This document shows, one piece after another, positions 49,248 to 58,851 of a stretch of 64,000 nt of DNA. The stretch's first letter is position 1, and each line of letters begins with the position of its first letter. Made by a program: the position numbers and the translations under genes. This DNA is from Pseudomonas sp. Q2-TVG4-2 (GTDB lineage Bacteria; Pseudomonadota; Gammaproteobacteria; Pseudomonadales; Pseudomonadaceae). The notes under the pieces are model-generated. The model did not search any database. It was not told the origin of the DNA and saw only the letters and a list, made by a program, of their open reading frames with translations. The stretch is taken from the NCBI RefSeq assembly GCF_013620795.1, contig NZ_LGLW01000001.1, forward strand, positions 310,001 through 374,000. Reading direction: 5' to 3'.

Positions 49248-50167
49248 AGCGCCTCCCCACGAGTCAATGTTCGGAACACTTCATCCAGCCGGCCACGTTC
49301 CACATCCAGCTCCTTCACCGCCCAACCTTGTTGGGTAATCAACGCGTTGATCTGCGGGAAGATCACCTGCCCTGGCTTGGCCAGGACCGTAACGCTATGT
49401 TCGCGCTCGTTGAATTCGACCCCAGCTACGCCTGGCAGCGCCGCCAGCGCGATGTCATCCAGACGGTCACTACTGACCAGCGTCACCGCCTGGTGATACC
49501 TGGAGCGGCTTTCCAGCTCGAACGGCGTGCCATCGGCCACCAGCCGCCCGCTGGCAATCACCACCGCACGGGTGCAGACCGCCGTGACCTCTTCGAGGAT
49601 ATGGGTGGAGATGATCACGATCTTGTCCTGCGCCAGTCCGCGGATCAACTCGCGCACCTGATGCTTCTGGTTCGGATCCAACCCATCGGTGGGCTCGTCG
49701 AGGATCAGTACGCGAGGATCATGCAGAATCGCCTGGGCCAACCCGACACGGCGCTTGAAACCCTTGGACAGGGTCTCGATGCTCTGACCGAGCACCGTAT
49801 CGAGCTCCACCTGGCCTGCTGCCGTGTCGACCCGCACCCGCTTGTCTAGGCCGCGATAACCGCGAACCTCGGCAATGAAATCGAGAAAGCCGCGCACCGT
49901 CATGTCGCCGTAACAGGGCGCCCCCTCCGGCAGATAACCGATCTGGCGCTGGGCCTGCAGCGTCTGGGTCTGAATGTCACAGCCGAAGATACTCGCCGTG
50001 CCGGACGTCGGTGCCAGGAAGCCGGTCAGCATCTTCATGGTGGTGGATTTGCCGGCCCCGTTGGGGCCGAGAAAACCGAGCACTTCGCCGGGCTGGACGT
50101 TGAATGACAGCGCGTCCACTGCCGTGTGCTGGGCAAACCTTTTTGTCAGATTCTTCAGTTCGATCAT
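49244..50167 (-). CDS. ABC-transporter ATP-binding protein (GldA-like)
   Basis: 307 residues. Walker A is GPNGAGKST (34-42), the ABC signature is degenerate (LSKGFKRRVGLAQA) and Walker B is VLILDEPTDGLD, with His in IISTHIL. A C-terminal extension (about 220-307) is typical of ABC-2 exporters. ATG 50167 gives MIELKNLTKRF; the frame extends upstream without support. First gene of the three-gene transporter; the gene order beside plsB is known in Pseudomonas. Confidence 0.92.
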   Translation of the reverse strand: MIELKNLTKRFAQHTAVDALSFNVQPGEVLGFLGPNGAGKSTTMKMLTGFLAPTSGTASIFGCDIQTQTLQAQRQIGYLPEGAPCYGDMTVRGFLDFIAEVRGYRGLDKRVRVDTAAGQVELDTVLGQSIETLSKGFKRRVGLAQAILHDPRVLILDEPTDGLDPNQKHQVRELIRGLAQDKIVIISTHILEEVTAVCTRAVVIASGRLVADGTPFELESRSRYHQAVTLVSSDRLDDIALAALPGVAGVEFNEREHSVTVLAKPGQVIFPQINALITQQGWAVKELDVERGRLDEVFRTLTRGEAL

Positions 50168-50438
50168 CGTTCTCACCCATGGCGGACCCACGGCCGAACT
50201 CGGCAAGACGGGTCCAATGCGGGCCGGACTATAAAAAGAGCACGACGAGCATTGCAACCAGAGCGGGCGTCGCAGCGGCGGATATCGCCACGCGCAGGCG
50301 CCTCGCTTCTACTATTCTCAAGCCGGCCCGGCCATAGCGAGGCCCGCCACATCGGCGGCTGCCCAGGCTATGCACATGGGATAACCGCTGGCGCTCGATA
50401 AGCAGCGAATCCGACATTTTTTTCTGGGGAACATCTGC

Positions 50439-50753
50439 ATGATCATAGCCATCACCCGTTTCCAGCTGCCCAAACCCATTACGCCGAGCGAGGCACGCGA
50501 GATATTCCTGAGCACAGCGCCGACCTACCAAGCCGTGGCCGGCCTCGTCCGCAAGCACTATGTGCTCTCTGAAGACGGGACCACAGCCGGCGGTGTCTAT
50601 CTGTGGAATTCGCGAGCCGAAGCGGACGCCATGTATACCGACAGTTGGAGGGCGTTCGTGCGGGAGAAATACGGCACCGATCCATCGGTCACCTATTTCG
50701 ACAGCCCTGTCGTGGTCGACAATGTTGCCCAAGAAATTTTTGCGAACGACTAG
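50439..50753 (+). CDS. YdhR-like dimeric alpha/beta-barrel protein (putative mono-oxygenase)
   Basis: 104 residues, resembling the YdhR/ABM family of small ferredoxin-fold dimers. Supporting segments are GLVRKHYVLSEDGTTAGGVYLWNSRAEADAMY and the Trp/Tyr-rich middle. Some relatives oxidise aromatic compounds without cofactor; most have no known substrate. No catalytic residue can be assigned. GGGGAACATCTGC precedes the ATG. Starts a run of four genes found between the ABC module and plsB. Confidence 0.8.
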   Translation: MIIAITRFQLPKPITPSEAREIFLSTAPTYQAVAGLVRKHYVLSEDGTTAGGVYLWNSRAEADAMYTDSWRAFVREKYGTDPSVTYFDSPVVVDNVAQEIFAND

Positions 50754-50973
50754 CCTGCTTGATTGGGTGCTGATAGCGCATAGATGCTCGCCCTTTATCG
50801 AACGGCCATGCGCGCTGAGCCTGTAGAGGCGCCTGAGCAGCCATTCCGGTAAAAAGCACACTCCTGCTCGATTCATTCGCTGGGCGCACCCACTCCGGCC
50901 GGACGCTGATTCGCTTCGCCCATAGGATCGGCTACTGTCCACGCTTTAACCTCAAAGCTGGATCGACAAACGA

Positions 50974-51567
50974 ATGGACGACGCCGCGCTCTTGGTTATC
51001 GATCAACAAAAAGGCATCGATCACCCCAGCCTGGGCCAACGAAACAACCCGCACGCCGAAGCGGTGATTCTCGCCCTGCTAGCCCACTGGCGCGAGCGCG
51101 GGCGGCCAGTGATTCATATCCGACATCGTTCTTCGAATAGGGACTCGGTGTTCTGGCCCCAACAGGAAGGCTTCGAATTCAAGCCCGAGTTTCAGCCCGG
51201 CGAGACCGAAACAGTCATCGAAAAACCCACGCCCTGCGCGTTCGCCAGAACCGATCTCGAAGCGACTCTGGCGCAATTGGGTATTGGTTCTATCGTCATT
51301 ACCGGGGTCGCAACAAACAATTCGGTAGAGGCAACGGCAAGGACTGCCGGCTGCAGAGGCATCAATGCTTATGTGGTCGAAGATGCTTGTTTCACCTTTG
51401 CCAAGCGGGACTTCCAGGGCCAGCTGCGTAGTGCTGAAGCGGTACATGACATGTCGCTGGCAAACCTGGATGGTGAATATGCGAAGGTCGTCAGCTCGGA
51501 GAAATTGCTGCCGCTTGGCGTTAATACCGTCAACGACGGCATCCATAGCGCCCGTTCGAAGGAATGA
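50974..51567 (+). CDS. Isochorismatase-fold hydrolase lacking the nucleophilic Cys
   Basis: 197 residues. Asp10 (LLVIDQQKG) and Lys84 (EKPTPCAF) match two members of the Asp-Lys-Cys triad of cysteine hydrolases. The third position is Ser117 in ITGVATNNSVEATARTAG, where amidohydrolase members have Cys. Similar Ser-bearing members exist in bacteria, but their reactions are poorly known; true isochorismatases also lack the Cys. The product name is therefore kept general. ATG 50974 opens the gene, with a clear gap before it. Confidence 0.82.
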   Translation: MDDAALLVIDQQKGIDHPSLGQRNNPHAEAVILALLAHWRERGRPVIHIRHRSSNRDSVFWPQQEGFEFKPEFQPGETETVIEKPTPCAFARTDLEATLAQLGIGSIVITGVATNNSVEATARTAGCRGINAYVVEDACFTFAKRDFQGQLRSAEAVHDMSLANLDGEYAKVVSSEKLLPLGVNTVNDGIHSARSKE

Positions 51568-51760
51568 GTGGTGCTTAGCACCAACCTGTGAGCCATCAAT
51601 GGCTGACCCTTTCCTTTTTAGCGAGCAGCTGCCGGCAAGCTGCACGTCGTTGTCCATGCTGAACATTCGACGTCAGTCCCGCACCCAGCCGCTTGGCCAG
51701 GACTCACTCGCCTGTGACGGGCTACTCTAGTCAACCAACCCGAGCCGAACTGGAAATGCT

Positions 51761-52471
51761 ATGCGCAGCGATGAGATCAAAGCCGTCTTCGATCAACAGG
51801 CCGCTAGCTACGACGAGCGTTGGGCCAGAACGGCGCCCATTCGAGACGCGCTGCACTTCATTCTTGAAGCGGTATTGGCGGAACTACCGACGGATGCACG
51901 AATGCTCTGCGTCGGGGCCGGTACAGGAGAGGAAATCGTTTATCTCGCCAAGCGCTTTCCTCGCTGGTCCTTTACCGCCGTGGAGCCATCCGGCGCCATG
52001 CTCGATGTGTGCCGCGACAAGGCGGTGAAGGGTGGCTTTGCCTCGCGCTGTCATTTTCATGAAGGGTATCTGGAATACCTGCCTGACCAAGGCGCTTTCG
52101 ACGGCGCGACGTGCTTCCTCGTGTCCCAGTTCATTCTGGATCTCGAAGCCCGTGCCGACTTCTTCCGGGCTATTGCCACAAGGCTTCGTCCTGGGGCGAT
52201 ATTGGCGAGCTCCGATCTAGCCTCCGATACCGGTTCCGCCCAGTACGATGCCCTTCTCAAGCCCTGGCTGACGATGATGGCGGCCGCTGGTATTTCGGCG
52301 GCCGCCGTTGAGCAGATGCGTGCAGCCTACGTCAAAGACGTTGCGATCCTGCCTCCTGCACGGGTAGCGTCCATCATCCGATCGGCCGGCTTTGACGCGC
52401 CGATCCCTGTCTATCAGGCAGGCCTTATCCATGCGTGGTTTTCCAGACGTGAGGCAGCCGACGCGCCATGA
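51761..52471 (+). CDS. Class I SAM-dependent methyltransferase
   Basis: 236-residue Rossmann-fold methyltransferase. Motif I is MLCVGAGTGEEIVYLAKRF (about 48-66), and the acidic residue of motif II lies in FTAVEPSGAMLDVC. The segment CHFHEGYLEYLP precedes the motif IV-like region. The C-terminal part (about 170-236) may form a substrate lid. Substrate is unknown. Its stop overlaps the small membrane protein by four bases (ATGA), so they form a pair. Confidence 0.85.
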   Translation: MRSDEIKAVFDQQAASYDERWARTAPIRDALHFILEAVLAELPTDARMLCVGAGTGEEIVYLAKRFPRWSFTAVEPSGAMLDVCRDKAVKGGFASRCHFHEGYLEYLPDQGAFDGATCFLVSQFILDLEARADFFRAIATRLRPGAILASSDLASDTGSAQYDALLKPWLTMMAAAGISAAAVEQMRAAYVKDVAILPPARVASIIRSAGFDAPIPVYQAGLIHAWFSRREAADAP

Positions 52472-52818
52472 ATCGCTCGCGGGCCCTTGCCTTCCTGATC
52501 GCCGCCTTCGCGGGCGCTGCCATCTGGGCGCTGTCTCCGTGGCTGACCGGCCATGCCGAGCCATGGGATGCGGGCGGTGTGTACTACACCGCAGCGTTGA
52601 TCGGGACGGGCTTACTGACAGGCTTAATCGTGCCGAAGCCGCTCTGGGCACTCTATACCGGAGGCGTCTTCGGGCAGTTCATGTACTTGTTACTCCTGCC
52701 GTCTGGCCCGCTGATCGCCGTCGGCCTCGTATTTCTGTTGTTGTGGTCGCTGCTGTTTCCGGGCGGTGCCTACCTGGGCGCTCGCGTTCGCAGTAGCCGT
52801 CGCCCCGATGTGGGTTGA
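52468..52818 (+). CDS. Small inner-membrane protein (116 aa)
   Basis: 116 residues with four hydrophobic stretches (about 6-26, 40-58, 60-78, 82-103), ending in the basic tail GARVRSSRRPDVG, which suggests a cytoplasmic C-terminus. No known family is recognised. Translationally coupled to the methyltransferase, so the two may act on the same membrane or lipid-linked substrate; this is inference only. Confidence 0.72.
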   Translation: MNRSRALAFLIAAFAGAAIWALSPWLTGHAEPWDAGGVYYTAALIGTGLLTGLIVPKPLWALYTGGVFGQFMYLLLLPSGPLIAVGLVFLLLWSLLFPGGAYLGARVRSSRRPDVG

Positions 52819-53039
52819 TGACCGTACGGTGGCGCTTCGCGACGACCCAGCCTTATCCACATTGCGGTTTCGCTAAGACCGCGCCCGAACGAACTACTCT
52901 CCGGTTTCCCAACTTTTCCGTCTTTAAGTGAGTGAAGTCAGCCATTCGAAAGGATTAGACCTTTTGCTGACCAACCCCGCTTACGGCACACTTGCCGCCT
53001 TCGAGGGCACCGCCCCCCTTATCTAGCCGAACCTACCGT

Positions 53040-55523
53040 ATGACCCGCTCCCCCATTCGCCGTCTGATCTTCTTCGTAGTGCGCCGCGTGCTGTACTTCT
53101 GGGTGCGCTCGGAAACCATCAATCAATCCGCATTTACCCTCAAGCTGGACCGCAGCAAGCCGGTGTTTTACGTCCTGCAGCGCGCTTCGCTGAGTGATCT
53201 GGCGGTGCTCGATCATGAATGCAGCAAGGCCGGTCTGCCGCGCACGGTGGCCGAGGTGGCGGTGGGCGATCATATCGAGCCGGCGGCATTCATCTTTCTC
53301 AACCCCGCCGCCAGCTGGTTCGGCACGCGAACGCGCGTCGAACCGCCCGCGCCACTGGTACGTCTGGTCGGCGCGCTGGAACAGAACGCGGTGGACAACG
53401 CGCAAGTCATTCCGGTAACGGTGTTCTGGGGGCAGAATCCGGCGCGTGAAACCAGTCCCTGGAAGCTGCTGTTCGCCGACAGCTGGGCTGTAACTGGGCG
53501 GCTGCGCAAATTGATGAGCATGATCATGCTCGGCCGCAAGACCCGTGTGCAGTTCTCCGCGCCGATCCAGCTCAACGAACTGGTCGCGCAAAACAAGGGC
53601 CACGAGCGCACGCTGCGCATGGCCCATCGCATGCTGCGGGTACATTTCCGTAATCAGAAAACGGCCGTGATAGGTCCGGACCTGTCGCATCGTCGTAATC
53701 TGGTCAAAGGCCTGGTGCATGCACCCCAGGTGCGTCAGGCGATCAAGGAGGAAGCCGAACGCGAAAATATTTCGCTGGAGAAAGCTGAAGCCCGCGCCTT
53801 GCGCTACGGCAACGAGATCGCATCGGATTACGCCTACACCGCCGTGCGCTTTCTCGAGCTCGTGCTGTCGTGGTTCTGGAACAAGATCTACGACGGTATC
53901 CGCGTCAATCATCTAGAGCCGCTACAGGAGGCGGTGCAAGGCCATGAGGTCATCTATGTGCCCTGCCACCGCAGCCATATCGATTACCTGCTGCTCTCCT
54001 ACCTGCTGTTCCGCAACGGTCTGACGCCACCGCACATCGCGGCGGGTATCAACCTCAACATGCCAGTAATCGGCAGTCTGCTGCGCCGCGGTGGCGCCTT
54101 TTTCATGCGGCGGTCGTTCAAGGGCAACCCGCTCTATACGTCGGTATTCAATGAGTATCTGCACACCCTCTTCAGCCGTGGCTTCCCCGTGGAATACTTC
54201 GTTGAGGGCGGGCGCTCGCGTACCGGACGCATGCTGCAACCGAAGACCGGAATGCTCGCGATCACATTGCGCAGCTACCTGCGCTCCTCGCGCCTGCCGA
54301 TCCTCTTCGTGCCGGTCTACATCGGCTATGAACGGGTGCTGGAAGGCCGCACCTATCTCGGCGAATTGCGCGGCGCGACTAAGAAGAAGGAATCGATCTT
54401 CGACATCTTCAAGGTCATCGGCGCGCTCAAGCAGCGCTTCGGCCAAGTCTGGGTTAATTTCGGCGAGCCACTGAAGCTCAACGAATTCCTTGAGCGCGAG
54501 CAGCCCGGCTGGCGTCAGCAGAACCTCGCGCCAGGTTATCGTCCTGAATGGCTTAGCGAGACCACCAACCGACTCTCCGAGCGCATCGCTCAGCGACTCA
54601 ACGATGCGGCGGCCGTCAACCCGGTCAATCTGGTGGCGCTGGCCATGCTCTCCACCAGTCGCCAGGCGCTGGACCGGCGCTCGCTGGCACGCGTCCTCGA
54701 TCTCTACCAGAACCTGCTGCGCGCGGTCCCCTACTCGCCCCATACGACGCTGCCGGACGGCGATGGCGAGGCGCTGATCGATTACGTGAAGGACCTCGGC
54801 CTGCTGGCCGAACAGAAGGATGCGTTGGGCAATATCCTCTTTCTGGACGAGCAAAATGCCGTTCTGATGACCTACTACCGCAACAATGTGATGCATATCC
54901 TGGCGCTGCCGGCGCTGCTGGCAAGCTTCTTCCAGAGCAGTGCACGGATCAGCCGTGAGCAAGTCCTGCGCTTCACCGAGGCGTTGTATCCGTATCTGCG
55001 CGCCGAGCTATTCATTCGCTGGGAGCCGCAAGAGCTGGCAACGGTGGTCGATCAATGGCTGGCCGCCTTCGTCGAACAGGGATTGCTCAAGCTAGACGGC
55101 GAAACCTACGTGCGACCGGCGCCGAGTTCGCGCCAGTTCGTGCTACTGACGCTGCTTGCGCGGGTTATCGTGCAGACCCTGCAACGTTTCTACATGGCGA
55201 TATCGCTGTTGCTCAACAGTGGTCAGCACAGCCTCAATGCCGAGGAGCTGGAGAACCTCTGCACGGTCATGGCTCAGCGCCTGTCGATCCTGCACGGGCT
55301 GAACGCGCCGGAATTCTTCGACAAGAGTCTGTTCCGGCATTTCATTAAAAGCCTGTTGGATCAGGACGTGCTGCGTCAGGATGCCACCGGCAAGCTCGGC
55401 TACCACGACAAGCTCGGCGAACTGGCCGAAGGTGTCGCCAAGCGCGTGCTGCCCGCCGAGATTCGCTTGTCGATCCGCCAGGTGGCGCTGGAGCGGCACG
55501 AGGATGAAGTACGAGCAGATTGA
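53040..55523 (+). CDS. plsB: Glycerol-3-phosphate 1-O-acyltransferase PlsB
   Basis: 827-residue membrane-associated enzyme making 1-acyl-sn-glycerol-3-phosphate, the first step of phospholipid synthesis. The HX4D acyltransferase motif is His310 to Asp315 in [13 protein letters not shown]. Further blocks are [25 protein letters not shown] and [20 protein letters not shown] 53040 ([16 protein letters not shown]) is chosen over an upstream start that adds 16 residues. In Pseudomonas it normally lies beside the ABC module at 46.7-50.2 kb; here four genes intervene. Confidence 0.97.
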   Translation: MTRSPIRRLIFFVVRRVLYFWVRSETINQSAFTLKLDRSKPVFYVLQRASLSDLAVLDHECSKAGLPRTVAEVAVGDHIEPAAFIFLNPAASWFGTRTRVEPPAPLVRLVGALEQNAVDNAQVIPVTVFWGQNPARETSPWKLLFADSWAVTGRLRKLMSMIMLGRKTRVQFSAPIQLNELVAQNKGHERTLRMAHRMLRVHFRNQKTAVIGPDLSHRRNLVKGLVHAPQVRQAIKEEAERENISLEKAEARALRYGNEIASDYAYTAVRFLELVLSWFWNKIYDGIRVNHLEPLQEAVQGHEVIYVPCHRSHIDYLLLSYLLFRNGLTPPHIAAGINLNMPVIGSLLRRGGAFFMRRSFKGNPLYTSVFNEYLHTLFSRGFPVEYFVEGGRSRTGRMLQPKTGMLAITLRSYLRSSRLPILFVPVYIGYERVLEGRTYLGELRGATKKKESIFDIFKVIGALKQRFGQVWVNFGEPLKLNEFLEREQPGWRQQNLAPGYRPEWLSETTNRLSERIAQRLNDAAAVNPVNLVALAMLSTSRQALDRRSLARVLDLYQNLLRAVPYSPHTTLPDGDGEALIDYVKDLGLLAEQKDALGNILFLDEQNAVLMTYYRNNVMHILALPALLASFFQSSARISREQVLRFTEALYPYLRAELFIRWEPQELATVVDQWLAAFVEQGLLKLDGETYVRPAPSSRQFVLLTLLARVIVQTLQRFYMAISLLLNSGQHSLNAEELENLCTVMAQRLSILHGLNAPEFFDKSLFRHFIKSLLDQDVLRQDATGKLGYHDKLGELAEGVAKRVLPAEIRLSIRQVALERHEDEVRAD

Positions 55524-55584
55524 TATCTGCGCTAGGTACCGGACAGGAGCAACCGGAAATCATCAGCAAAAACCACGCTAACGG

Positions 55585-55607
55585 CGATTCGGCTTAATGC
55601 CGAATCG
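55585..55607 (+). terminator. Terminator after plsB
   Basis: Perfect 9-bp stem CGATTCGGC/GCCGAATCG with a TTAAT loop, followed by TTC, 60 bases beyond the plsB stop. Confidence 0.7.
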
Positions 55608-55661
55608 TTCGATCAGTAATAAGCACGACACCCATACTCAGCAGGCAATCCAACAATAATC

Positions 55662-55683
55662 CTTCGGCTGTAGCCGAAAGGGG
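55662..55683 (+). promoter_or_regulatory. Hairpin overlapping the ribosome-binding site of the CSLREA-type lipoprotein gene
   Basis: TTCGGC (55663-55668) pairs with GCCGAA (55673-55678) around a TGTA loop. The downstream arm runs into AAGGGG, the ribosome-binding site 5 bases before ATG 55689. It could limit ribosome access, but the stem is short and the case is weak. Confidence 0.3.
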
Positions 55684-55688
55684 CCTGT

Positions 55689-57326
55689 ATGACACGCGCC
55701 AGTTTGATCGCCCTGTCGTTCCTCGTGGGCCTGGGTGGTTGCGCAACCCCCAGCCTGACCAATCTCACGCCCTCCTCCGTTGCACGTTCGCCGGTGCCGC
55801 TCTATCCGCTGCGGGCGCAAGTCGACGGTCGTGGAAATCGGATCGCCCACGTCAATGCGGTAATCCACGGTACGCCGTGGTCGATGATGCTGCTGCCAAG
55901 CGATCAATATGCGGTGGGCTACTTCGCCGACACCTGCGAAACCAACATTCCCTATCATTTCAGCGTCGGCTACCAGCGCCGAAATTGGCTCGGCTCCGGC
56001 TATTCGAGCACGGTGCGCGAAAAACGCTTCCCGGAAGCCTCGGGCTACGTCTTGAATGTCACTGGCGAGCCGCTGCCAGACGATTGCGCGGCATCCATCG
56101 GCCTGACGTTGCGTGTGGACAGTACAGTCGACGAGGTGGATATCGAACCTGGCGATGGCAACTGCCGATCCATTGCCAGTCGCTGCACGCTGAGGGCCGC
56201 TGTGATGGAAAGCAACGCGCACCAGGGCCACGATCTGATAGAAGTGCCGTCGGGGCACTATGTGCTTTCGTTGAGCGGTAGCGAGACCGCGGACGTGCTG
56301 AACGACGCCATTGGCGATCTGGACATCACCGATGGGCTGACGCTGATGGGGCTCGGGCGCGCCGCGAAGAACGCCGATCTCCAGGTAGTCATCGACGGTG
56401 GCGCAATCGACCGGATTTTCGATATCTATGCCGCCGCACCGCGGGCAGTGACCCTTAGCTATCTGCGGCTGGAAAACGGTCGTCCCATGGGCAGCGGCGG
56501 TGGGGCGATCTGGAATCGCGGCAACCTGCGCATGGACCGGATGCTGTTGCGCGGGAACACCATCGATCATGAGCTGGAGTCCTCCTGCGCAGCCTCTCCA
56601 AGCCGGCGCCTATGCAACCGTGGCGCGGGCCTGTTCAACGAGGGGCAGGCACTGGTCGCACGCTCGACCATCGAACAGAACTCAACCGGGCACGAATCCG
56701 GGCACGCCGGTGGCATCTCCAATATGGGCCCGGCGGCGCAGTTGTACGTGCGCGACAGCCTGATCACCGCCAATGACGCTCGCTTCTGGGGCGGGCTGCT
56801 CAACTATCAGGGCACCGTCGACATCCTGAACAGCACGTTCATCGACAATCGCAGCACCACCGGTGGCGTCCGGGCCGCGGAGATCGGCAATGTCGATGGC
56901 AGCGTATCGGTCCGCAACGCGACGTTCAGCAATCATTCGCAGCTGTTCAGCCATACCGGTACCGGCGAGTTCCGCCTGGCCAACAGCCTGGTCGAAATAC
57001 GCGCCTTCAGCGATATGCCGTTCTGCAGTGGCACACTGACCAGCGGCAGCTTCAATGCCATCGGCGGCTCCGGAGGGGGACTTTACGATTTCCTCGGCGG
57101 CTGCGGCTTCACCCCGACCACCGCGGACGAAGCCGGGGTCCGCCTGTACCTCGGCGCACTGCAGGATAACGGCGGCCCGACCCGCACCGTCGCACTGCGT
57201 GAACCGCTCGAAGACAGCCCCTACTTCGACCCCATCGACATGGGCGGCGTGCTTTGCCCGGACACCGATCAGCGTGGCTCGCCGCGTGATGATCGGCAGT
57301 GCGACCCAGGCGCATTCGAGTTCTGA
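55689..57326 (+). CDS. CSLREA/choice-of-anchor-Q type surface lipoprotein
   Basis: 545 residues. The signal peptide has lipobox LGGC (Cys near 19). A unique N-terminal domain (about 25-150) leads to a CSLREA-like motif in SRCTLRAAVMESNAHQGHD. A right-handed beta-helix-like region (about 185-470) follows, with repeated short strands such as AGLFNEGQALVARSTIEQN. The C-terminus has the choice-of-anchor Q pattern (LGALQDNGGPTRTVAL, then SPRDDRQCDPGAFEF). Such proteins are usually surface exposed; function unknown. Confidence 0.85.
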   Translation: MTRASLIALSFLVGLGGCATPSLTNLTPSSVARSPVPLYPLRAQVDGRGNRIAHVNAVIHGTPWSMMLLPSDQYAVGYFADTCETNIPYHFSVGYQRRNWLGSGYSSTVREKRFPEASGYVLNVTGEPLPDDCAASIGLTLRVDSTVDEVDIEPGDGNCRSIASRCTLRAAVMESNAHQGHDLIEVPSGHYVLSLSGSETADVLNDAIGDLDITDGLTLMGLGRAAKNADLQVVIDGGAIDRIFDIYAAAPRAVTLSYLRLENGRPMGSGGGAIWNRGNLRMDRMLLRGNTIDHELESSCAASPSRRLCNRGAGLFNEGQALVARSTIEQNSTGHESGHAGGISNMGPAAQLYVRDSLITANDARFWGGLLNYQGTVDILNSTFIDNRSTTGGVRAAEIGNVDGSVSVRNATFSNHSQLFSHTGTGEFRLANSLVEIRAFSDMPFCSGTLTSGSFNAIGGSGGGLYDFLGGCGFTPTTADEAGVRLYLGALQDNGGPTRTVALREPLEDSPYFDPIDMGGVLCPDTDQRGSPRDDRQCDPGAFEF

Positions 57327-57490
57327 CTCGCACAGCAGCTGACTAGCGTGCACAGGGGACTCGTTCGGCGAGTTTGCGCGCTTGCGCGCTTGCGCCAACG
57401 AAGTGGCCGATACAAGCTGCCATGGTTTTCACGCTGCGCCTGGCGCTTTAAGCTCTTCGCCTGCTTGTTGCATCATTCAGAGGATTCCCC

Positions 57491-58177
57491 ATGTTGCGCA
57501 CCACCACGTTCATCGCCGGCCTCATGCTGTCCGCCAGCGCTTACGCCCTCTCGCTTTCGGATCTCAGCCAAGGCGACGCCAGCGCCGGACTCAAGGATGC
57601 GCTCAGCCAGGGTGCCAAGGTTGCGGTGCAGCAGCTCGGGCGTCCCGGCGGATTCAGCGAAGACCCGGATGCCCGCATCGAGCTGCCGGGCAACATCGGC
57701 AAGGCCTCGCGCATGCTCAAGATGATGGGCATGGGCGCCCAGGTCGAAGAGCTGGAAACGGGCATGAACAAGGCCGCCGAGGCGGCCGTACCGCAGGCGC
57801 AGGCCTTGCTGCTGGACGCGGTTAAAAAGATGACCGTGACGGATGCCAAGGCGATCCTGGCCGGCGGCAATGACTCGGCCACTGAGTATCTGAACAAAAC
57901 CAGCCGCGAGGAAATCCGCGCCCGGTTCCTGCCCATCATCAAGCAGGCCACCGACCAGGTTGGCGTCGCTCAGCAGTACAACGCGCTGGCTGGCAAGGCC
58001 TCTGGCCTCGGCGCGATCGATGCCAGATACGGCACGGTCGAAGGCTACGTGGCCGAACAAGCGCTCGATGGGCTGTTCACTGTCATTGCCGAACAGGAAG
58101 CCAGTATTCGCCAGAACCCGGCACAGGCAGCTACCAGCGTGGCGAAGAAAGTTTTCGGCGTACTGATGGGCAATTGA
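57491..58177 (+). CDS. DUF4197 periplasmic protein
   Basis: 228 residues. A signal peptide (1-19, ending AYA) precedes a single DUF4197 domain, mostly helical, of unknown function. Family-like segments are LKDALSQGAKVAVQQLGRPGGF and KMTVTDAKAILAGGNDSATEYL. No metal-binding or catalytic motif stands out. A 164-base gap separates it from the lipoprotein gene; the PAQR-family gene starts 29 bases later. Confidence 0.88.
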   Translation: MLRTTTFIAGLMLSASAYALSLSDLSQGDASAGLKDALSQGAKVAVQQLGRPGGFSEDPDARIELPGNIGKASRMLKMMGMGAQVEELETGMNKAAEAAVPQAQALLLDAVKKMTVTDAKAILAGGNDSATEYLNKTSREEIRARFLPIIKQATDQVGVAQQYNALAGKASGLGAIDARYGTVEGYVAEQALDGLFTVIAEQEASIRQNPAQAATSVAKKVFGVLMGN

Positions 58178-58206
58178 TCAGCATGGTGGTTTGAGGCTGA
58201 AAACCG

Positions 58207-58824
58207 ATGTACCACGGGGAAAAACTCAACGCCTGGACGCACCTTGCCGGCGGTGTGCTGGCTCTGATTGGGGCCGTCTGGCTGTTAGCGCTGGCGGCCA
58301 TGGACGGCGACATCGTGAAGATCGTGAGCGTGTCGATCTACGGTTTCACCTTGGTGTTGCTGTACAGCACCTCGACGCTCTACCACAGCGTGCGGGGCCG
58401 AGCGAAAGTGATCATGCAGAAGCTCGATCACCTGTCGATCTATCTGCTGATCGCCGGCAGCTATACGCCGTTCTGCCTCGTCACGCTGCGCGGCGCTTGG
58501 GGCTGGTGGTTGTTCGGCATCGTCTGGTCTCTGGCGGTGATCGGCATGCTGCAGGAGATCAAGCCGCGATCGGAAGCACGGGTGCTGTCCATCGTCATCT
58601 ACGCTGTCATGGGCTGGATCGTGCTGGTGGCCGTCAAACCGCTGCTCGGCGCACTCGGCACCGCCGGTTTCAGTTGGCTGGTCGCAGGCGGTGTGTCTTA
58701 TACCGTGGGGATCGTCTTCTTCGCATACGACCATCGTTTCCGCCATTGGCACGGCATCTGGCATCTGTTCGTCATCGCCGGCAGCCTGCTGCATTTCGTG
58801 GCGGTTCTGCGCTACGTGGTCTGA
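58207..58824 (+). CDS. Hemolysin III/PAQR-family membrane protein
   Basis: 205 residues with seven hydrophobic segments. Typical family motifs are GEKLNAWTHLAGGVLAL near the N-terminus, STSTLYHSVRGRAKVIMQKLDHLSIYLLIAGSYTPF and HRFRHWHGIWHLFVIAGSLLHF at the end. The conserved Ser, Asp and three His form a zinc site in PAQR receptors. Despite the name, hemolytic activity is not established for most members and none is claimed here. Confidence 0.9.
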   Translation: MYHGEKLNAWTHLAGGVLALIGAVWLLALAAMDGDIVKIVSVSIYGFTLVLLYSTSTLYHSVRGRAKVIMQKLDHLSIYLLIAGSYTPFCLVTLRGAWGWWLFGIVWSLAVIGMLQEIKPRSEARVLSIVIYAVMGWIVLVAVKPLLGALGTAGFSWLVAGGVSYTVGIVFFAYDHRFRHWHGIWHLFVIAGSLLHFVAVLRYVV

Positions 58825-58851
58825 CCCTGACGAGTGCCGCCTTCGGCGGGC

